From: an uncultured Eubacteriales bacterium
Lineage (GTDB): Bacteria > Bacillota > Clostridia > Oscillospirales > Oscillospiraceae
Assembly: GCA_900319695.1 (NCBI GenBank)
Contig: ONPN01000014.1
Span: 27,790-91,789, forward strand
Reading direction: 5' to 3'
DNA length: 64,000 nucleotides
The position numbers and the translations under genes were made by a program. Positions 53,801 through 62,124 of this stretch are shown here, piece by piece (within the stretch, counting starts at the first letter, position 1; each line of letters begins with the position of its first letter). The notes beneath the pieces are model-generated. The model had not been told where the DNA came from. It saw only the letters and a program-made list of their open reading frames with translations, and made no database searches.

Positions 53801-53933
53801 CAAGCATTTTTGCTGCGCGGGCGCTGCGCGCGTCCAATTCCCGATACGTTATCTCGCCCCGCTCATCAACCAAGGCGGGTTTCTCCGGGTTTTGCAGGGC
53901 ATAGTCGCGCACGCGCTCATGGATCAGCTTCAT
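50802..53933 (-). CDS. NRPS protein: A-T-(half C)-TE
   Basis: 1043 residues. Adenylation domain about 1-500 (LLYTSGTTGNPKGVL; A10 NANGKIMR). The position that normally holds Asp235, which grips the substrate amino group, aligns with Val (FSFVGTQM), so the substrate may not be an alpha-amino acid. Carrier domain with FIELGGTSLTAMKYA (Ser about 542). Then only the N-terminal lobe of a condensation domain (about 580-760), whose HHxxxDG motif is AHSIALDD. Last is a thioesterase (about 810-1043) with nucleophile GGWCYGG, Cys in place of Ser, and His in TPHEHDLMM. Begins 3 bp after the large NRPS. May load a starter or side unit, or act in trans. Confidence 0.92.
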   Translation of the reverse strand: MKLIHERVRDYALQNPEKPALVDERGEITYRELDARSARAAKMLAARGLKPGDRAAVYVPYTKDILLGAVSVLRAGGVFVPFDDAYPVERLQYMLRDSEAAAILTLRELWEKKKPDFPAEKVIFLDEVCRGAHTGADEESPAAGASTSPSLTPASPAMLLYTSGTTGNPKGVLHTHNMLLHLVDWIKVHPDAAMNADTRSGAMSSFSFVGTQMFLLGPLLHGGTVCIAPQAARRDLALLDQFLREYRVTHIFLPSGLAAILAEDYDIRGRFLFAAGEKLRNFRPLCPGSFLINSYGSTELSGVLSKKIFGDEEVISVGRNWKNTQVRLTDETGNPPAPGEPGELLISSPFMARRYYGLPGLSREKWISKDGRRWFRTGDRAVCTSEGDWVLLGRTDNMVKLRGFRIETGEVETQVARAARKLGREDMGQTAVTVKTLCGAEHLCCYYEAEKELEKGPMTEELSRWLPEYMIPDTWVRMSALPRNANGKIMRSELPQPVLRHKTSGVLDSEALSRIVMTAAEVLEPAGFIGPDDRFIELGGTSLTAMKYAAMLREQGIKVSGAQVLQLNVLRKIAEAAEVSYEQLWTPEERAAVRRDFAARGEHIQKVLPLSPEQDEMLFMQILHPDRSHFRKTWFLELDSPVSEEQLREALDFAAQEDEVLRAAVVYHDVSVVQQVITDRRIPLEMLSADEFGSGEMARLRSQISDEPADLQRESLIRAFGIRTDKRNFLCVTAHSIALDDQRLRACLARVMGVLEKHWPDDVSIREWRALLSLGAEEERPAPPTAQTLPVREGMPPDICVYSDNDRPKLVFVHTGNTGSEAYYRLADRIRDALSFSVIEPFNLYHPDEAVYGIRNIAANYIRILKQRQPKGPYLLGGWCYGGVVAHEMACQLEAAGEEVRHLFMLDSHALDSARLRKMSEAMLSSANRNYFETSPLFAELRRSGMLEAMVTNAAHVAEDLKNHRPSVFHGSVTYFKPDTIPAGVTGDNRRYWEKMMEFEAGNFEHYCCRDKLRIIHTPHEHDLMMDDPSLDIIVPEIVNSSR

Positions 53934-53936
53934 CTG

Positions 53937-56900
53937 TCATACCTCACCGAAAAAGCCTTTTTGTTCGAGCCGGGACAGGAACTGCCGGATATACGCGCTC
54001 CCCGTCTCGGCATAGGCCGCCCCGAGCCGTCCGAGCACACGGGCAGTATAGCTGCCGTCGCAGCCCTCCAGGCCGATTCCACTGCCGCTGTCGCCGGTGT
54101 TGTAGGCTGCAAGACAGCTGACGGCCTCCATCGTTTTTTCATCAGTCAGCGCCTTTTGCAGCGCAGCGGCAAGCTCATCATTCTCCACGCCCCGAACCGG
54201 GTGGCCCATCTCCTCCAGCACCCGCATAATATCGCCCATCAGCGGCCTGTGCGGATTCAGAAGCATGAAGCAGACGCAGTCGTCCGGCGTACCGGCCAGC
54301 GACAGCACAGCGCGGGCGGCGCAGTCGATGGGAGAGAACTCGGTCGGCTCACTGAGACTGTCGAAGGGGATCATGCCCAGGGTCTCAAAAGCGCGGATGG
54401 TATTCATGAAATTATTGGTCGTGTAGTTGAGCTGGAATTCCCCGTCCGCCGCGCGCGGGGCCAGGTTTGCCATGCGGCATACCTTCGCCCGCAGGCCGCG
54501 CTCCAGAATCGCCTCGTACACGGTGCGCTCGGCCATGAACTTTGACCAGACATAGCGGTTGTTTTCCAGCTCCTGCCCGGCATAGAGTCCGTGTTCATCC
54601 AGACGCCAGGATTCGGGCGGCAGGCCGTTTTTCCTCTCCCCTGCCACGCTGCAGGTTGAGATGTGAACAAGGCGGGCTCCGTTTTGCACGCACCAGTCGA
54701 TCAGGCTGCGCACGGAATCGACGTTGGCGTGTTCCAGTTCGCCGGGTCTGGCAAAGTGTTTGACGCTGGCCGCGCAGTTGATGACCGTCATGTCCGCCGA
54801 GGGCGCTTTATAAGCGCTGATCGCTGTGCCGTCTGCAGCGTCACCCTCGACGACGATGATACGGGAACCGAAGAGCTCTGCGTATTCCTCGCCGAAGTAG
54901 GCGCGCAGGGTCTCCTTCAGACGCTCTTCCCCGCTTTTTTCCTTTCCGGGGCGGATGAAGCAGAAGACGCGGTTATCATGGTGGACGATCAGCTCGTGCA
55001 GTACATAGCTGCCGAGGTAGCCCGTCCCGCCGAGCAGCAGTACGTCGTTCAGTGAAAGCCGCTCGCCGCTACGGAAGGCCGCCATGGTATTTTTCGACAG
55101 CAGCGCGTGAATGCCGCGGTAATCATAACCGTCCGGGCCGGTCTCGGGAAGGGCAGCGGCTGCGGATTCGTCTGCGGGCGGCATCTCCTCCGCCCCGCCC
55201 CGTGCGGACGTGCCGTCTTCCCCGGTCTGCCCGAGGAAGGCCGCCATGTCCCTCGGCGTCGTATGGGAGAACACGTCGTTATAGACGATATGATACCCCG
55301 CTTTTTCGGCGGCGATGACCACCTTCATGGCGAGGATGGAATTGCCCCCCACCTCGAAGAAATCATCCTCGGCGCTCACGCGGTCAAGACCGAGAACCTC
55401 GGCAAAGACGGCGCAGAAATCCTTTTCCGTCTTCCCCTTCGGTTCTACAAAGGCGGCCTTCTGGAGCTTCGGCTCCGGCAGGGCCTTTTTGTCCACCTTC
55501 TGGTTGACGGTGAGGGGGATTTTCTCAAGCTGCATGATCACCGCGGGCACCATATAGGCGGGCTTCTGCGTCCGGATATAGTCGGCTAAAAGCGCGGTGT
55601 CAAGGGCGGTGTCGCTGACCACGAAGGCCGCCAGATATTTGCCGCCGCCTTCGTAATCATAGGCCTGGACCGTCACGTCGCGAATACCGGCATAGCCCCG
55701 GATGACTGCCTCGACCTCTTTGGTTTCGATGCGGAAGCCGCGGATCTTGACCTGTCCGTCCCGGCGTCCGACAAATTCCACGTCGCCGTTGGGACGGTAG
55801 CGGACAATATCCCCCGTATGGTACATCCGGAAATCGTCGAAGGGAGACGCTTCGTAGGCCTCCGCCGTTTTATCGGGGCGGTTGAGATAGCCCCGGCTCA
55901 CCTGGGGGCCGGAGAGGCAGTATTCGCCGGCCGCGCCCGCGGGAAGCCTGTGCCCGGTCTTGTCCAGTACATAGCCGTGGATGGTGTGCATCGGCTTTCC
56001 GATGGGAATATTCACTTCCCATTCCCGAATGGGGAACAGACTCACGCCGCAGCAGTTCTCCGTCGGGCCGTAGCCGTTGACGATCGTATAGCTGAGCTTG
56101 GAGGGGTCCACCGCGGGGAGCTTCTCACCGCCCATGACCAGCATACGCAGGGTTTTCAGGCGGGGATAATTCAGCAGGAACTGGACGCCGACCTGCGTGG
56201 TCAGTAGCAGGGCGGAAACCTCCGCCTCGTCAAAGGTCGCCGCCAGCGCCCCGAGATCCATGCGCGTTTCTTCCGGGATCAGCACGAGCGTGCCGCCGTT
56301 GAGCAGGGTGCAGAACACATCGGACATGTTGACGTCGAAGCCGAAGGAGGCGTAGGCGGCAATCCGGTCCTCGCGCGTATAGAAATCATTTCGCACGCCG
56401 TGTGCGTAAGCCACCAGATTTCGGTGCTCGATCTGGCAGCCCTTGGGGGTGCCGGTGGAGCCGGAGGTGTAGAGCAGAATGAACAGGTCTTCCGGCTTCG
56501 GGCCCGCGGGAACGGGCGGAGCCTCCTCCATATCATGGAGCTCCTGCACGGTCAGCACCGGGCCCTGATACTCGTTCACCAGGCCGCAGAGATCGTCCTC
56601 GACAAGGAGTAGGCAGATCCCCGCGTCCTTCACCATGAAATTCAGACGCTCGGCAGGATAGCCGGGATCGAGCGGCTCATAGGCCAGCCCCGCCTTGACC
56701 GCGGCCAGAGGCAGGAGGAATACGTTCTCGTCCCGGTGAATCAGGATCGCAACCGTCTCTTCCGCAAGCCGCGTCTTTCCGGTCAGCTCGCAGACCTTTC
56801 GGTAGAGCTTCGCAGCCAGCCGGTCGGTCAGCTCGTCCAGCTCCCGGTAGGTCCAGGATCTGTCCCGGAAAACCGCAGCCGTCTTCTCCGGCTGCATGCT

Positions 56901-59900
56901 GACATTGCGCTTGAAGACGGACACCGCGGTATCCCCGGTGTCAAAGTCCAGATCCCAGGGGCCGTTGAAGCTGTCCAGAACCGCCCACTGCCTGGCATCG
57001 GTGAGGCTGATATCGCTCAGGACCTCACAGCGCAGCAGACCGCGGACGGCGTTCTCGATGCTCTCGCCGAGGCCGGTCATCATCTCTGCGCTGTAAAGCG
57101 CCGTGTCATAGGTCACGGTGATCCGGGCTTCCTCCTCCGTACCGTCCACGGATACGGAGATGGGGATCTTGGCTATGTCGAGTGCGAGGCTCTCCACCTG
57201 CACGTCTCCGCGTTTTGTGCGGTATTCGTTCAGCACGCCGATCTGATAGGCGTAAGAGAGGGAGGGATGGAAGTCGTACTTCGCCGCGATACGCGCGAAG
57301 GGATAGTTTTCGTGGTCGATCGTGTCGGAGAAGTCCTTCGCGACGCGGCGCAGGAAGTCCTCCGTTTTTTCCGTTTTATCCAGCGTCGTCACAACAGGCA
57401 GGGTATTGACGAACATGCCCATGGTATCCGAGAGCTTGAGGTTGCTGCGCCCGCCGGAGATCGTGGCGATGGCCGCTGTATCCTCGCACACATAGCGGCC
57501 GAAGGTGAGCTGGGCCGCCGCAAGATACACCGCGGCCGGCGTCACGGACAGCTTTCTGGCCCGCTCCTTCACCGCAGCGATGTCGGTGGGGACGCTGACG
57601 AGCTTTTCACTGTGCGGAAGACTCTCGTCATACACGTCGGGAATCAGTCTGGTAGCCTCCTCCGCCGACGCCATGCGCTGCTCGAAAAAGCGCTCCGTCT
57701 CGGGGTCGATCGTCTCCTCGGCGGCGAAGTCATAATAGCTGTAGCTCTCCTGCTCGGGCGTCTGGCCGTCCAGCGCCCCGCAAAGCTGACTGACGAAGAG
57801 ATCCATGGAGGCCCCGTCGCAGACCAGGTGGTGCATATCCGCCAGCAGGTACAGCGCATCCGCGCGGACGATCTCAAAGCGGACGGCCGGGCCTCGCTCC
57901 AGGTCGAAGGGGCGTACAAATTCACGTGTGTGTTTCTCAAATTCATCGGGAGACATGCGGCTGACCGGAATCTCAAGGCGGCAGTCTGGGATCGGCTCCT
58001 GGACGATCTCATTCTTTTCGTCCGGGACAAAGCGGCAGAGTATATAGGGATGCGCTTCTACTACTTTGCGGACAGCGTTTTCCAGCTCCTCCTCTGTGGT
58101 TCCGTCGGGGAGGCGCAACATGGAAGGAATGTTGTACTGTACGCTGTCGGGCTTTGCCTGTACCTCGGCGTACACCCCCTGCTGGCTGAAGCTGAGCCGG
58201 GCGGAACGCCGGGGCGCCTGTTCGGGCGCTTCGTTCTTCCCGTTGTTGTGTGCCTCTGCCTCCGACGCGGGCGCGTCTTTCTTCTTGAGCAGCACGCGGA
58301 GGATCTCGTTTTCCACGCTCTGCAGACTCTGCTCGGACAGCGTGCGCACATCCAGCTGAATCCCATACTGCTTGTTCAAAAACACAGCCAGGCGGATCCC
58401 GGCCAGCGAGTTCAGCCCCAGATCGCCGAAACGGTCCGTAAGCCCAAAATCCGAGGTGTGGAGAAGCTCGGAGAGGGTCTGCTTCAATTCTTCCTCCAGC
58501 AGGTTCAGCGGCGCGGCGGAGCCGACTGTACCGGCGCTTTTCGCTTTTTTCTCCGGTTTCGGCAGCGCCCGCCTGTTGACTTTCCCGTTCTGGGTCAGCG
58601 GGATCTGCTCCAGCTGCATGGTGATCGCGGGAACCATGTACGGGGGTTTGCGTTCCCGGATAAAATCGTTCAGCGCGTCAATATCCACTTCGCTGTCCGA
58701 AACCACATAGGCGGCAATATATTTCTCCCCGGTTGCCTCATCCTCGAAGGCATGTACGGTCGCGTCCCGAATACCGGGAAATTCACGGATGACGCCCTCC
58801 ACCTCGGTCAGCTCAATCCGGAAACCGCGGACCTTTACCTGGCCGTCGTTGCGGCCGATAAAATCATAGCTGCCGTTCGGGAGAAGGCGCACCACATCGC
58901 CCGTGCGGTAGGCGCGGGCATAATCCGGCTCGTCAGAGAAGGGATTTTTGATGAACGCCTTTTCCGTCAGGTCTGGCCGGTTCAGATAACCGCGGCCCAC
59001 ACCCCGGCCGGCGATCAGCAATTCGCCCGGCACCAGCGGCGGCAGGCGATTCATGTTTTCGTCCGCTATATACATTTTGATGTTCGGAAGCGCTTTGCCC
59101 ACGGGAATGCGGTCATAGAGCCGGTCGACAGGCTGCATGCAGCAGGTCACCGTGCATTCCGACGGTCCGTAGCCGTTGTAGAGGGTCGGGCCGTCCGCGA
59201 TCGGCTCAACAGGGACGAGCTTTTCGCCCCCCGCAGTCAGGCACCGGAGACTCGGCACCTTCGTGCTTGTGTAAAACTGGCGCGCGACCTGGGTGGTCAT
59301 GATGGAATGGGTGATGCCGTGGCGCTTGAACCAGGCCTCCATCGCCAGCAGATCCAGGCGGATTTCCTCCTCTATAATATACACGCAGCCGCCGTGGGTC
59401 AGCGCGGGCCAGGTGTCCAGCAGGGTTGCGTCAAAGCCGAAGCTGGCATAGGTGGCGGAGTGGGTGTTTTCGTCAATACCGTAGCTGTCACAGGCCATAT
59501 ACGCGAGATTGCAGAGGTTGCGGTGCTCCAGGATCACGCCCTTGGGCACGCCGGTGGAGCCGGAGGTGTAGAGCAGGACAAACATGTCCTCCGGGTCAGG
59601 ATGATCGCACAGCTTCTCACAGGCGGGCAGCGCGGGGATGTCCTGCGTCTTCAGCACCGGGCCTTTATAGTCCGACACGATCTCCATCAGCGTCTCGTCG
59701 GCGATCAGGAGCCTGCAGTCGGCGTCCTTCATCATGAAGGCCAGTCTCTCGGGCGGGTAGCTGGGGTCCAGGGGCTGATAGGCCGCGCCGGCTTTCAGCA
59801 CGCCCAGCGGGGCAATCGTCATCCATTCGCAGCGGGGAATGAGGATGGAGACGACGTCTCCCTTCCCGATCCCGCGGGAGCGCAGATACCCGGCTATACG

Positions 59901-61310
59901 CTCCGAGATTTCGTCCACCTCGCGGTAGGTATAGACCTTGTCCTTGAAGACGACCGCGTTGCTGTCCGCGTACTTCTCCGCCGCATCCCGCCACATGGAC
60001 ACAATATCCCGGACGGGATAATCCGCCTGGGTAGCGTTGAAGCGGTCGAGCTCCGCCTCGGTATCCGCCGTCAGCAGGAGAATGTCGCCGAAGGTCTCCT
60101 TATTTATAAACTCCTTTGCGATCTGCTCATAGCAGCGGGCAAAGATCTCCATGCTCTCCCGCTCAAACAGATCCGTCCGCCAGAAAATCCGCAGCCTGCA
60201 GGCATCGCCGCTGGTGTGCACTTCGACCGCAATATCGGCCTTGGCGTCATCGCATTCGATATTTTCCATGGCGATTCTTCCATCCAGGAATTCCTTCTCC
60301 CCCTTCAGTCCGCCCTGATAGATGAACATTGTGGGAATGGAAAGGTCAAAGGCGGAGCAAATATCCGTGTAGGAAAACAGGTCGTTCTCCCTGCTTTTCC
60401 GGATCTGCTCGTCCAGCTGTTTCAGATGCTCCCGGATGCTGTCCGTGCGCGCAAAGCGCTCCAGCACCGGGAAGGTCTTCACAAACATGCCGATGGTATT
60501 CATGGTCTCGGGGGTGCGTCCGTGATAAACGGAAGCGTACAGCGCCTCCCCGGCGCCGCTGAAGCGGCTGAGCAGATAACCGTAAACGCCGGTGAAAAAG
60601 CTGCCGGTACGGATTCCCGCGTCCTTCACAAACGCGGACACCTCTTCAAAGCTGAGATCGAGCCGGCGATCCAGCCAGGCACATTTCCATGTTTCTCCCT
60701 CATGGTCATGGAATGGCTCGCTGACGGTCTCTTCACCGTCCAGCAAATCACTGTACCATTTCTTTGCCGCCGCAAACTCGTCTGTGCCGCGCAGCTTCTG
60801 CTCCTGTATGGCAAAGTCGGCGGCGGAGAGCGTTTCTCCCACGGGGGATAGTCCATGGTAAGCGCGAGTCAGCTCGCTGAGAAAGACCTCCTCGCTGTGT
60901 CCGTCAAACAGAATGTGGTGAATATCGCTGAAGAGCCATGCCTGTTCCTCTCCCTGAATGATCTGAAAACGGTAAAGCTCGTCCTCCGGATCCGAAAACG
61001 GCCGGATCAGCGCGTTCAGATCGGGTTCTCCCCGGCTCTCCGAAATCGTAACCGGCAGCTCCTCCCGCGCCCCGGTCGGCGTCCTGCGCACGACGTCTCC
61101 GTCCTCTCCCGGCGCGAAGCGGGAAAGGATCCCGGGATGGGCCCGCACTGTCTCCGTCAGGGCCTCGCGCAGCTTTACGAGATCCGTTCCCTGCGGAAGC
61201 GGAAAGAGCCAGGGAATATTATAGGCTGTCCCCTGCAGATTTTTGGTCCAGTCCAGATAGATCCCCAGCTCGGTCATTGAAAGTGGTGAACTGCTCCAGT
61301 TTGTACCCAT
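53937..61310 (-). CDS. NRPS protein: C-A-T-C-A-T-reductase
   Basis: 2457 residues. C1 about 1-420 (HHILFDG), A1 430-920 (LLYTSGSTGVPKGV), T1 near 967 (DLGLNSLAG), C2 1050-1470 (MHHLVCDG), A2 1490-1940 (LLYTSGSTGTPKGC), T2 near 1990 (FEVGGNSILAMK), and a terminal reductase 2085-2457 with NAD(P)H loop LLGGTGYLGSYVL, Thr in STCSVAG and Y-x-x-x-K in RYVWSKF. Two modules plus reductive release predict a dipeptide aldehyde, which can cyclise to a pyrazinone. A leading C domain suggests an N-acyl or upstream-supplied starter. By alignment to GrsA, pocket residues read D,A,L,I,L,A,G,V,T (A1) and D,V,S,L,L,M,G,C,G (A2); both keep Asp235. No tailoring enzymes or PPTase are nearby. Confidence 0.95.
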   Translation of the reverse strand: MGTNWSSSPLSMTELGIYLDWTKNLQGTAYNIPWLFPLPQGTDLVKLREALTETVRAHPGILSRFAPGEDGDVVRRTPTGAREELPVTISESRGEPDLNALIRPFSDPEDELYRFQIIQGEEQAWLFSDIHHILFDGHSEEVFLSELTRAYHGLSPVGETLSAADFAIQEQKLRGTDEFAAAKKWYSDLLDGEETVSEPFHDHEGETWKCAWLDRRLDLSFEEVSAFVKDAGIRTGSFFTGVYGYLLSRFSGAGEALYASVYHGRTPETMNTIGMFVKTFPVLERFARTDSIREHLKQLDEQIRKSRENDLFSYTDICSAFDLSIPTMFIYQGGLKGEKEFLDGRIAMENIECDDAKADIAVEVHTSGDACRLRIFWRTDLFERESMEIFARCYEQIAKEFINKETFGDILLLTADTEAELDRFNATQADYPVRDIVSMWRDAAEKYADSNAVVFKDKVYTYREVDEISERIAGYLRSRGIGKGDVVSILIPRCEWMTIAPLGVLKAGAAYQPLDPSYPPERLAFMMKDADCRLLIADETLMEIVSDYKGPVLKTQDIPALPACEKLCDHPDPEDMFVLLYTSGSTGVPKGVILEHRNLCNLAYMACDSYGIDENTHSATYASFGFDATLLDTWPALTHGGCVYIIEEEIRLDLLAMEAWFKRHGITHSIMTTQVARQFYTSTKVPSLRCLTAGGEKLVPVEPIADGPTLYNGYGPSECTVTCCMQPVDRLYDRIPVGKALPNIKMYIADENMNRLPPLVPGELLIAGRGVGRGYLNRPDLTEKAFIKNPFSDEPDYARAYRTGDVVRLLPNGSYDFIGRNDGQVKVRGFRIELTEVEGVIREFPGIRDATVHAFEDEATGEKYIAAYVVSDSEVDIDALNDFIRERKPPYMVPAITMQLEQIPLTQNGKVNRRALPKPEKKAKSAGTVGSAAPLNLLEEELKQTLSELLHTSDFGLTDRFGDLGLNSLAGIRLAVFLNKQYGIQLDVRTLSEQSLQSVENEILRVLLKKKDAPASEAEAHNNGKNEAPEQAPRRSARLSFSQQGVYAEVQAKPDSVQYNIPSMLRLPDGTTEEELENAVRKVVEAHPYILCRFVPDEKNEIVQEPIPDCRLEIPVSRMSPDEFEKHTREFVRPFDLERGPAVRFEIVRADALYLLADMHHLVCDGASMDLFVSQLCGALDGQTPEQESYSYYDFAAEETIDPETERFFEQRMASAEEATRLIPDVYDESLPHSEKLVSVPTDIAAVKERARKLSVTPAAVYLAAAQLTFGRYVCEDTAAIATISGGRSNLKLSDTMGMFVNTLPVVTTLDKTEKTEDFLRRVAKDFSDTIDHENYPFARIAAKYDFHPSLSYAYQIGVLNEYRTKRGDVQVESLALDIAKIPISVSVDGTEEEARITVTYDTALYSAEMMTGLGESIENAVRGLLRCEVLSDISLTDARQWAVLDSFNGPWDLDFDTGDTAVSVFKRNVSMQPEKTAAVFRDRSWTYRELDELTDRLAAKLYRKVCELTGKTRLAEETVAILIHRDENVFLLPLAAVKAGLAYEPLDPGYPAERLNFMVKDAGICLLLVEDDLCGLVNEYQGPVLTVQELHDMEEAPPVPAGPKPEDLFILLYTSGSTGTPKGCQIEHRNLVAYAHGVRNDFYTREDRIAAYASFGFDVNMSDVFCTLLNGGTLVLIPEETRMDLGALAATFDEAEVSALLLTTQVGVQFLLNYPRLKTLRMLVMGGEKLPAVDPSKLSYTIVNGYGPTENCCGVSLFPIREWEVNIPIGKPMHTIHGYVLDKTGHRLPAGAAGEYCLSGPQVSRGYLNRPDKTAEAYEASPFDDFRMYHTGDIVRYRPNGDVEFVGRRDGQVKIRGFRIETKEVEAVIRGYAGIRDVTVQAYDYEGGGKYLAAFVVSDTALDTALLADYIRTQKPAYMVPAVIMQLEKIPLTVNQKVDKKALPEPKLQKAAFVEPKGKTEKDFCAVFAEVLGLDRVSAEDDFFEVGGNSILAMKVVIAAEKAGYHIVYNDVFSHTTPRDMAAFLGQTGEDGTSARGGAEEMPPADESAAAALPETGPDGYDYRGIHALLSKNTMAAFRSGERLSLNDVLLLGGTGYLGSYVLHELIVHHDNRVFCFIRPGKEKSGEERLKETLRAYFGEEYAELFGSRIIVVEGDAADGTAISAYKAPSADMTVINCAASVKHFARPGELEHANVDSVRSLIDWCVQNGARLVHISTCSVAGERKNGLPPESWRLDEHGLYAGQELENNRYVWSKFMAERTVYEAILERGLRAKVCRMANLAPRAADGEFQLNYTTNNFMNTIRAFETLGMIPFDSLSEPTEFSPIDCAARAVLSLAGTPDDCVCFMLLNPHRPLMGDIMRVLEEMGHPVRGVENDELAAALQKALTDEKTMEAVSCLAAYNTGDSGSGIGLEGCDGSYTARVLGRLGAAYAETGSAYIRQFLSRLEQKGFFGEV

Positions 61311-61345
61311 GTCATGACTCTCCTTTCACGGCCGACAATGGCCTG

Positions 61346-61503
61346 ATACTGTTTTTCGTTAAACCGGTTCGTTTTACCGAAAAGGCATCGCACAAAGCGC
61401 GCTGCCAGTTTTGTGCCCCTGGGCACAAAACACGTCTCATAGGTCTCCGCCGCGCCTTTGGCGCTATAAAACGGCTTTAAGCCGTTTTATGGGATGCCAG
61501 TAT
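61346..61503 (+). repeat. Element II, copy 3, in the NRPS leader
   Basis: Reverse-orientation copy of 31996-32173: ATACTGTTTTTCGTTAAACC, a GTTTTGTGCCCctGGGCACAAAAC hairpin, CACGTCTCATAGGTCTCC, GCGCCtttGGCGC, ATAAAACGGCtttaaGCCGTTTTAT and CCAGTAT. It lies between the promoter at 61526 and the NRPS start, so it is transcribed as 5' leader. It keeps an empty TTAA at 61359-61362. Confidence 0.65.
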
Positions 61504-61525
61504 GAGTATGAATTATGAACAGTCT

Positions 61526-61554
61526 TTGATATAATTATTGTAGCACAGTGTCAA
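61526..61554 (-). promoter_or_regulatory. Promoter of the NRPS operon
   Basis: Minus strand TTGACA (61549-61554), 17 bp, TATCAA (61526-61531). It would give a leader of about 210 bases that includes element II copy 3. Confidence 0.6.
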
Positions 61555-61945
61555 AATGCTTGTCTATTCATTTTTCCGTCTTCCGATCCTTTTCTGCTTC
61601 TGCTGTTTGCCTTTTATCGAAAAAGAAAGGCGCTGTCCTGAAATCCCGTAACCAGCGGGGCCGCAGAACGGCGCTTTTCTTTTAAATATTTGGTTAACGA
61701 TAAGGAAATTGAGGAAAGAGGATTGCCTCAGAACCGTCCATGATTTTTGCCCGGAGTGATTCCGCTTGCAGAATCACTCCGGGCAGTATGTATTATATGT
61801 GCTTGACAACATCGATAGAAACAAGAAATCCGAACGCCGTCCTCATTGGAACGAAGTTCGGATTTCTCAATTGTGTCTAATCCGTACACTAAAGATGCCA
61901 ATTAGTCGCACAGAAATCATGTATATAATCATGCAAGCATGTAAA
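61555..61945. other. Gap with hairpins between NRPS and tRNA-like gene
   Basis: No gene seen in 390 bp. Hairpins: GCCCGGAGTGATTC / GAATCACTCCGGGC (61749-61784) and AGAAATCCGAAC / GTTCGGATTTCT (61824-61867). Near 61620-61680, AAAAGAAAGGCGC faces GCGCTTTTCTTTT as a weak, widely spaced pair. AT content is higher than in the neighbouring genes, typical of an insertion boundary. Confidence 0.5.
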
Positions 61946-62018
61946 AAACGTGTGGGGGATTTGAACCCCCGTCTACCTCTTAGTCATGGAGGTACTCTAT
62001 CCGCTGAGCTAACACGGC
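61946..62018 (-). tRNA. tRNA-like gene, probably degenerate
   Basis: 73 bases with a complete cloverleaf frame: acceptor GCCGTGT, D-arm GCTC...GAGT, anticodon arm CCTCC-ATGACTA-AGAGG, T-arm GGGGG-TTCAAAT-CCCCC. Problems: the last acceptor pairs are lost (3' end ACACGTT instead of ACACGGC), the anticodon stem has a C-A mismatch next to the loop, and position 37 is T. By position the anticodon would be GAC (Val). No CCA is encoded. Likely a remnant at an integration site, since a broken integrase follows. Confidence 0.6.
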
Positions 62019-62064
62019 TTAAAGCAATAGTATTTTAACAAATATCAGCTAAAAGTCAAGAACG

Positions 62065-62094
62065 AAAAACGACGTGTCGAAACACGTCGTTTTT
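62065..62094. terminator. Hairpin with A/T runs upstream of the integrase remnant
   Basis: Perfect 13-bp stem AAAAACGACGTGT / ACACGTCGTTTTT with CGAA loop, a bidirectional terminator. Confidence 0.75.
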
Positions 62095-62124
62095 CATTGT
62101 CTAACGTACACCCCTATTGCCCAG

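Noticed and set aside
56736-60851. Long open plus-strand frame (over 1300 codons) opposite the large NRPS
   Set aside because: It is antisense to clearly recognised C-A-T domains, has no domain motifs and a composition rich in Arg, Gly, Val and His, typical of antisense frames in GC-rich genes.
48294-61310. A phosphopantetheinyl transferase, exporter or self-resistance gene in the NRPS cluster
   Set aside because: Every frame in and next to the operon was considered; none shows these motifs. They must be elsewhere if needed.
61946-62018. Confident call of a functional tRNA-Val(GAC)
   Set aside because: Acceptor end unpaired, C-A pair beside the anticodon loop and T at position 37; a real Val-type 3' end is seen separately at 62615.
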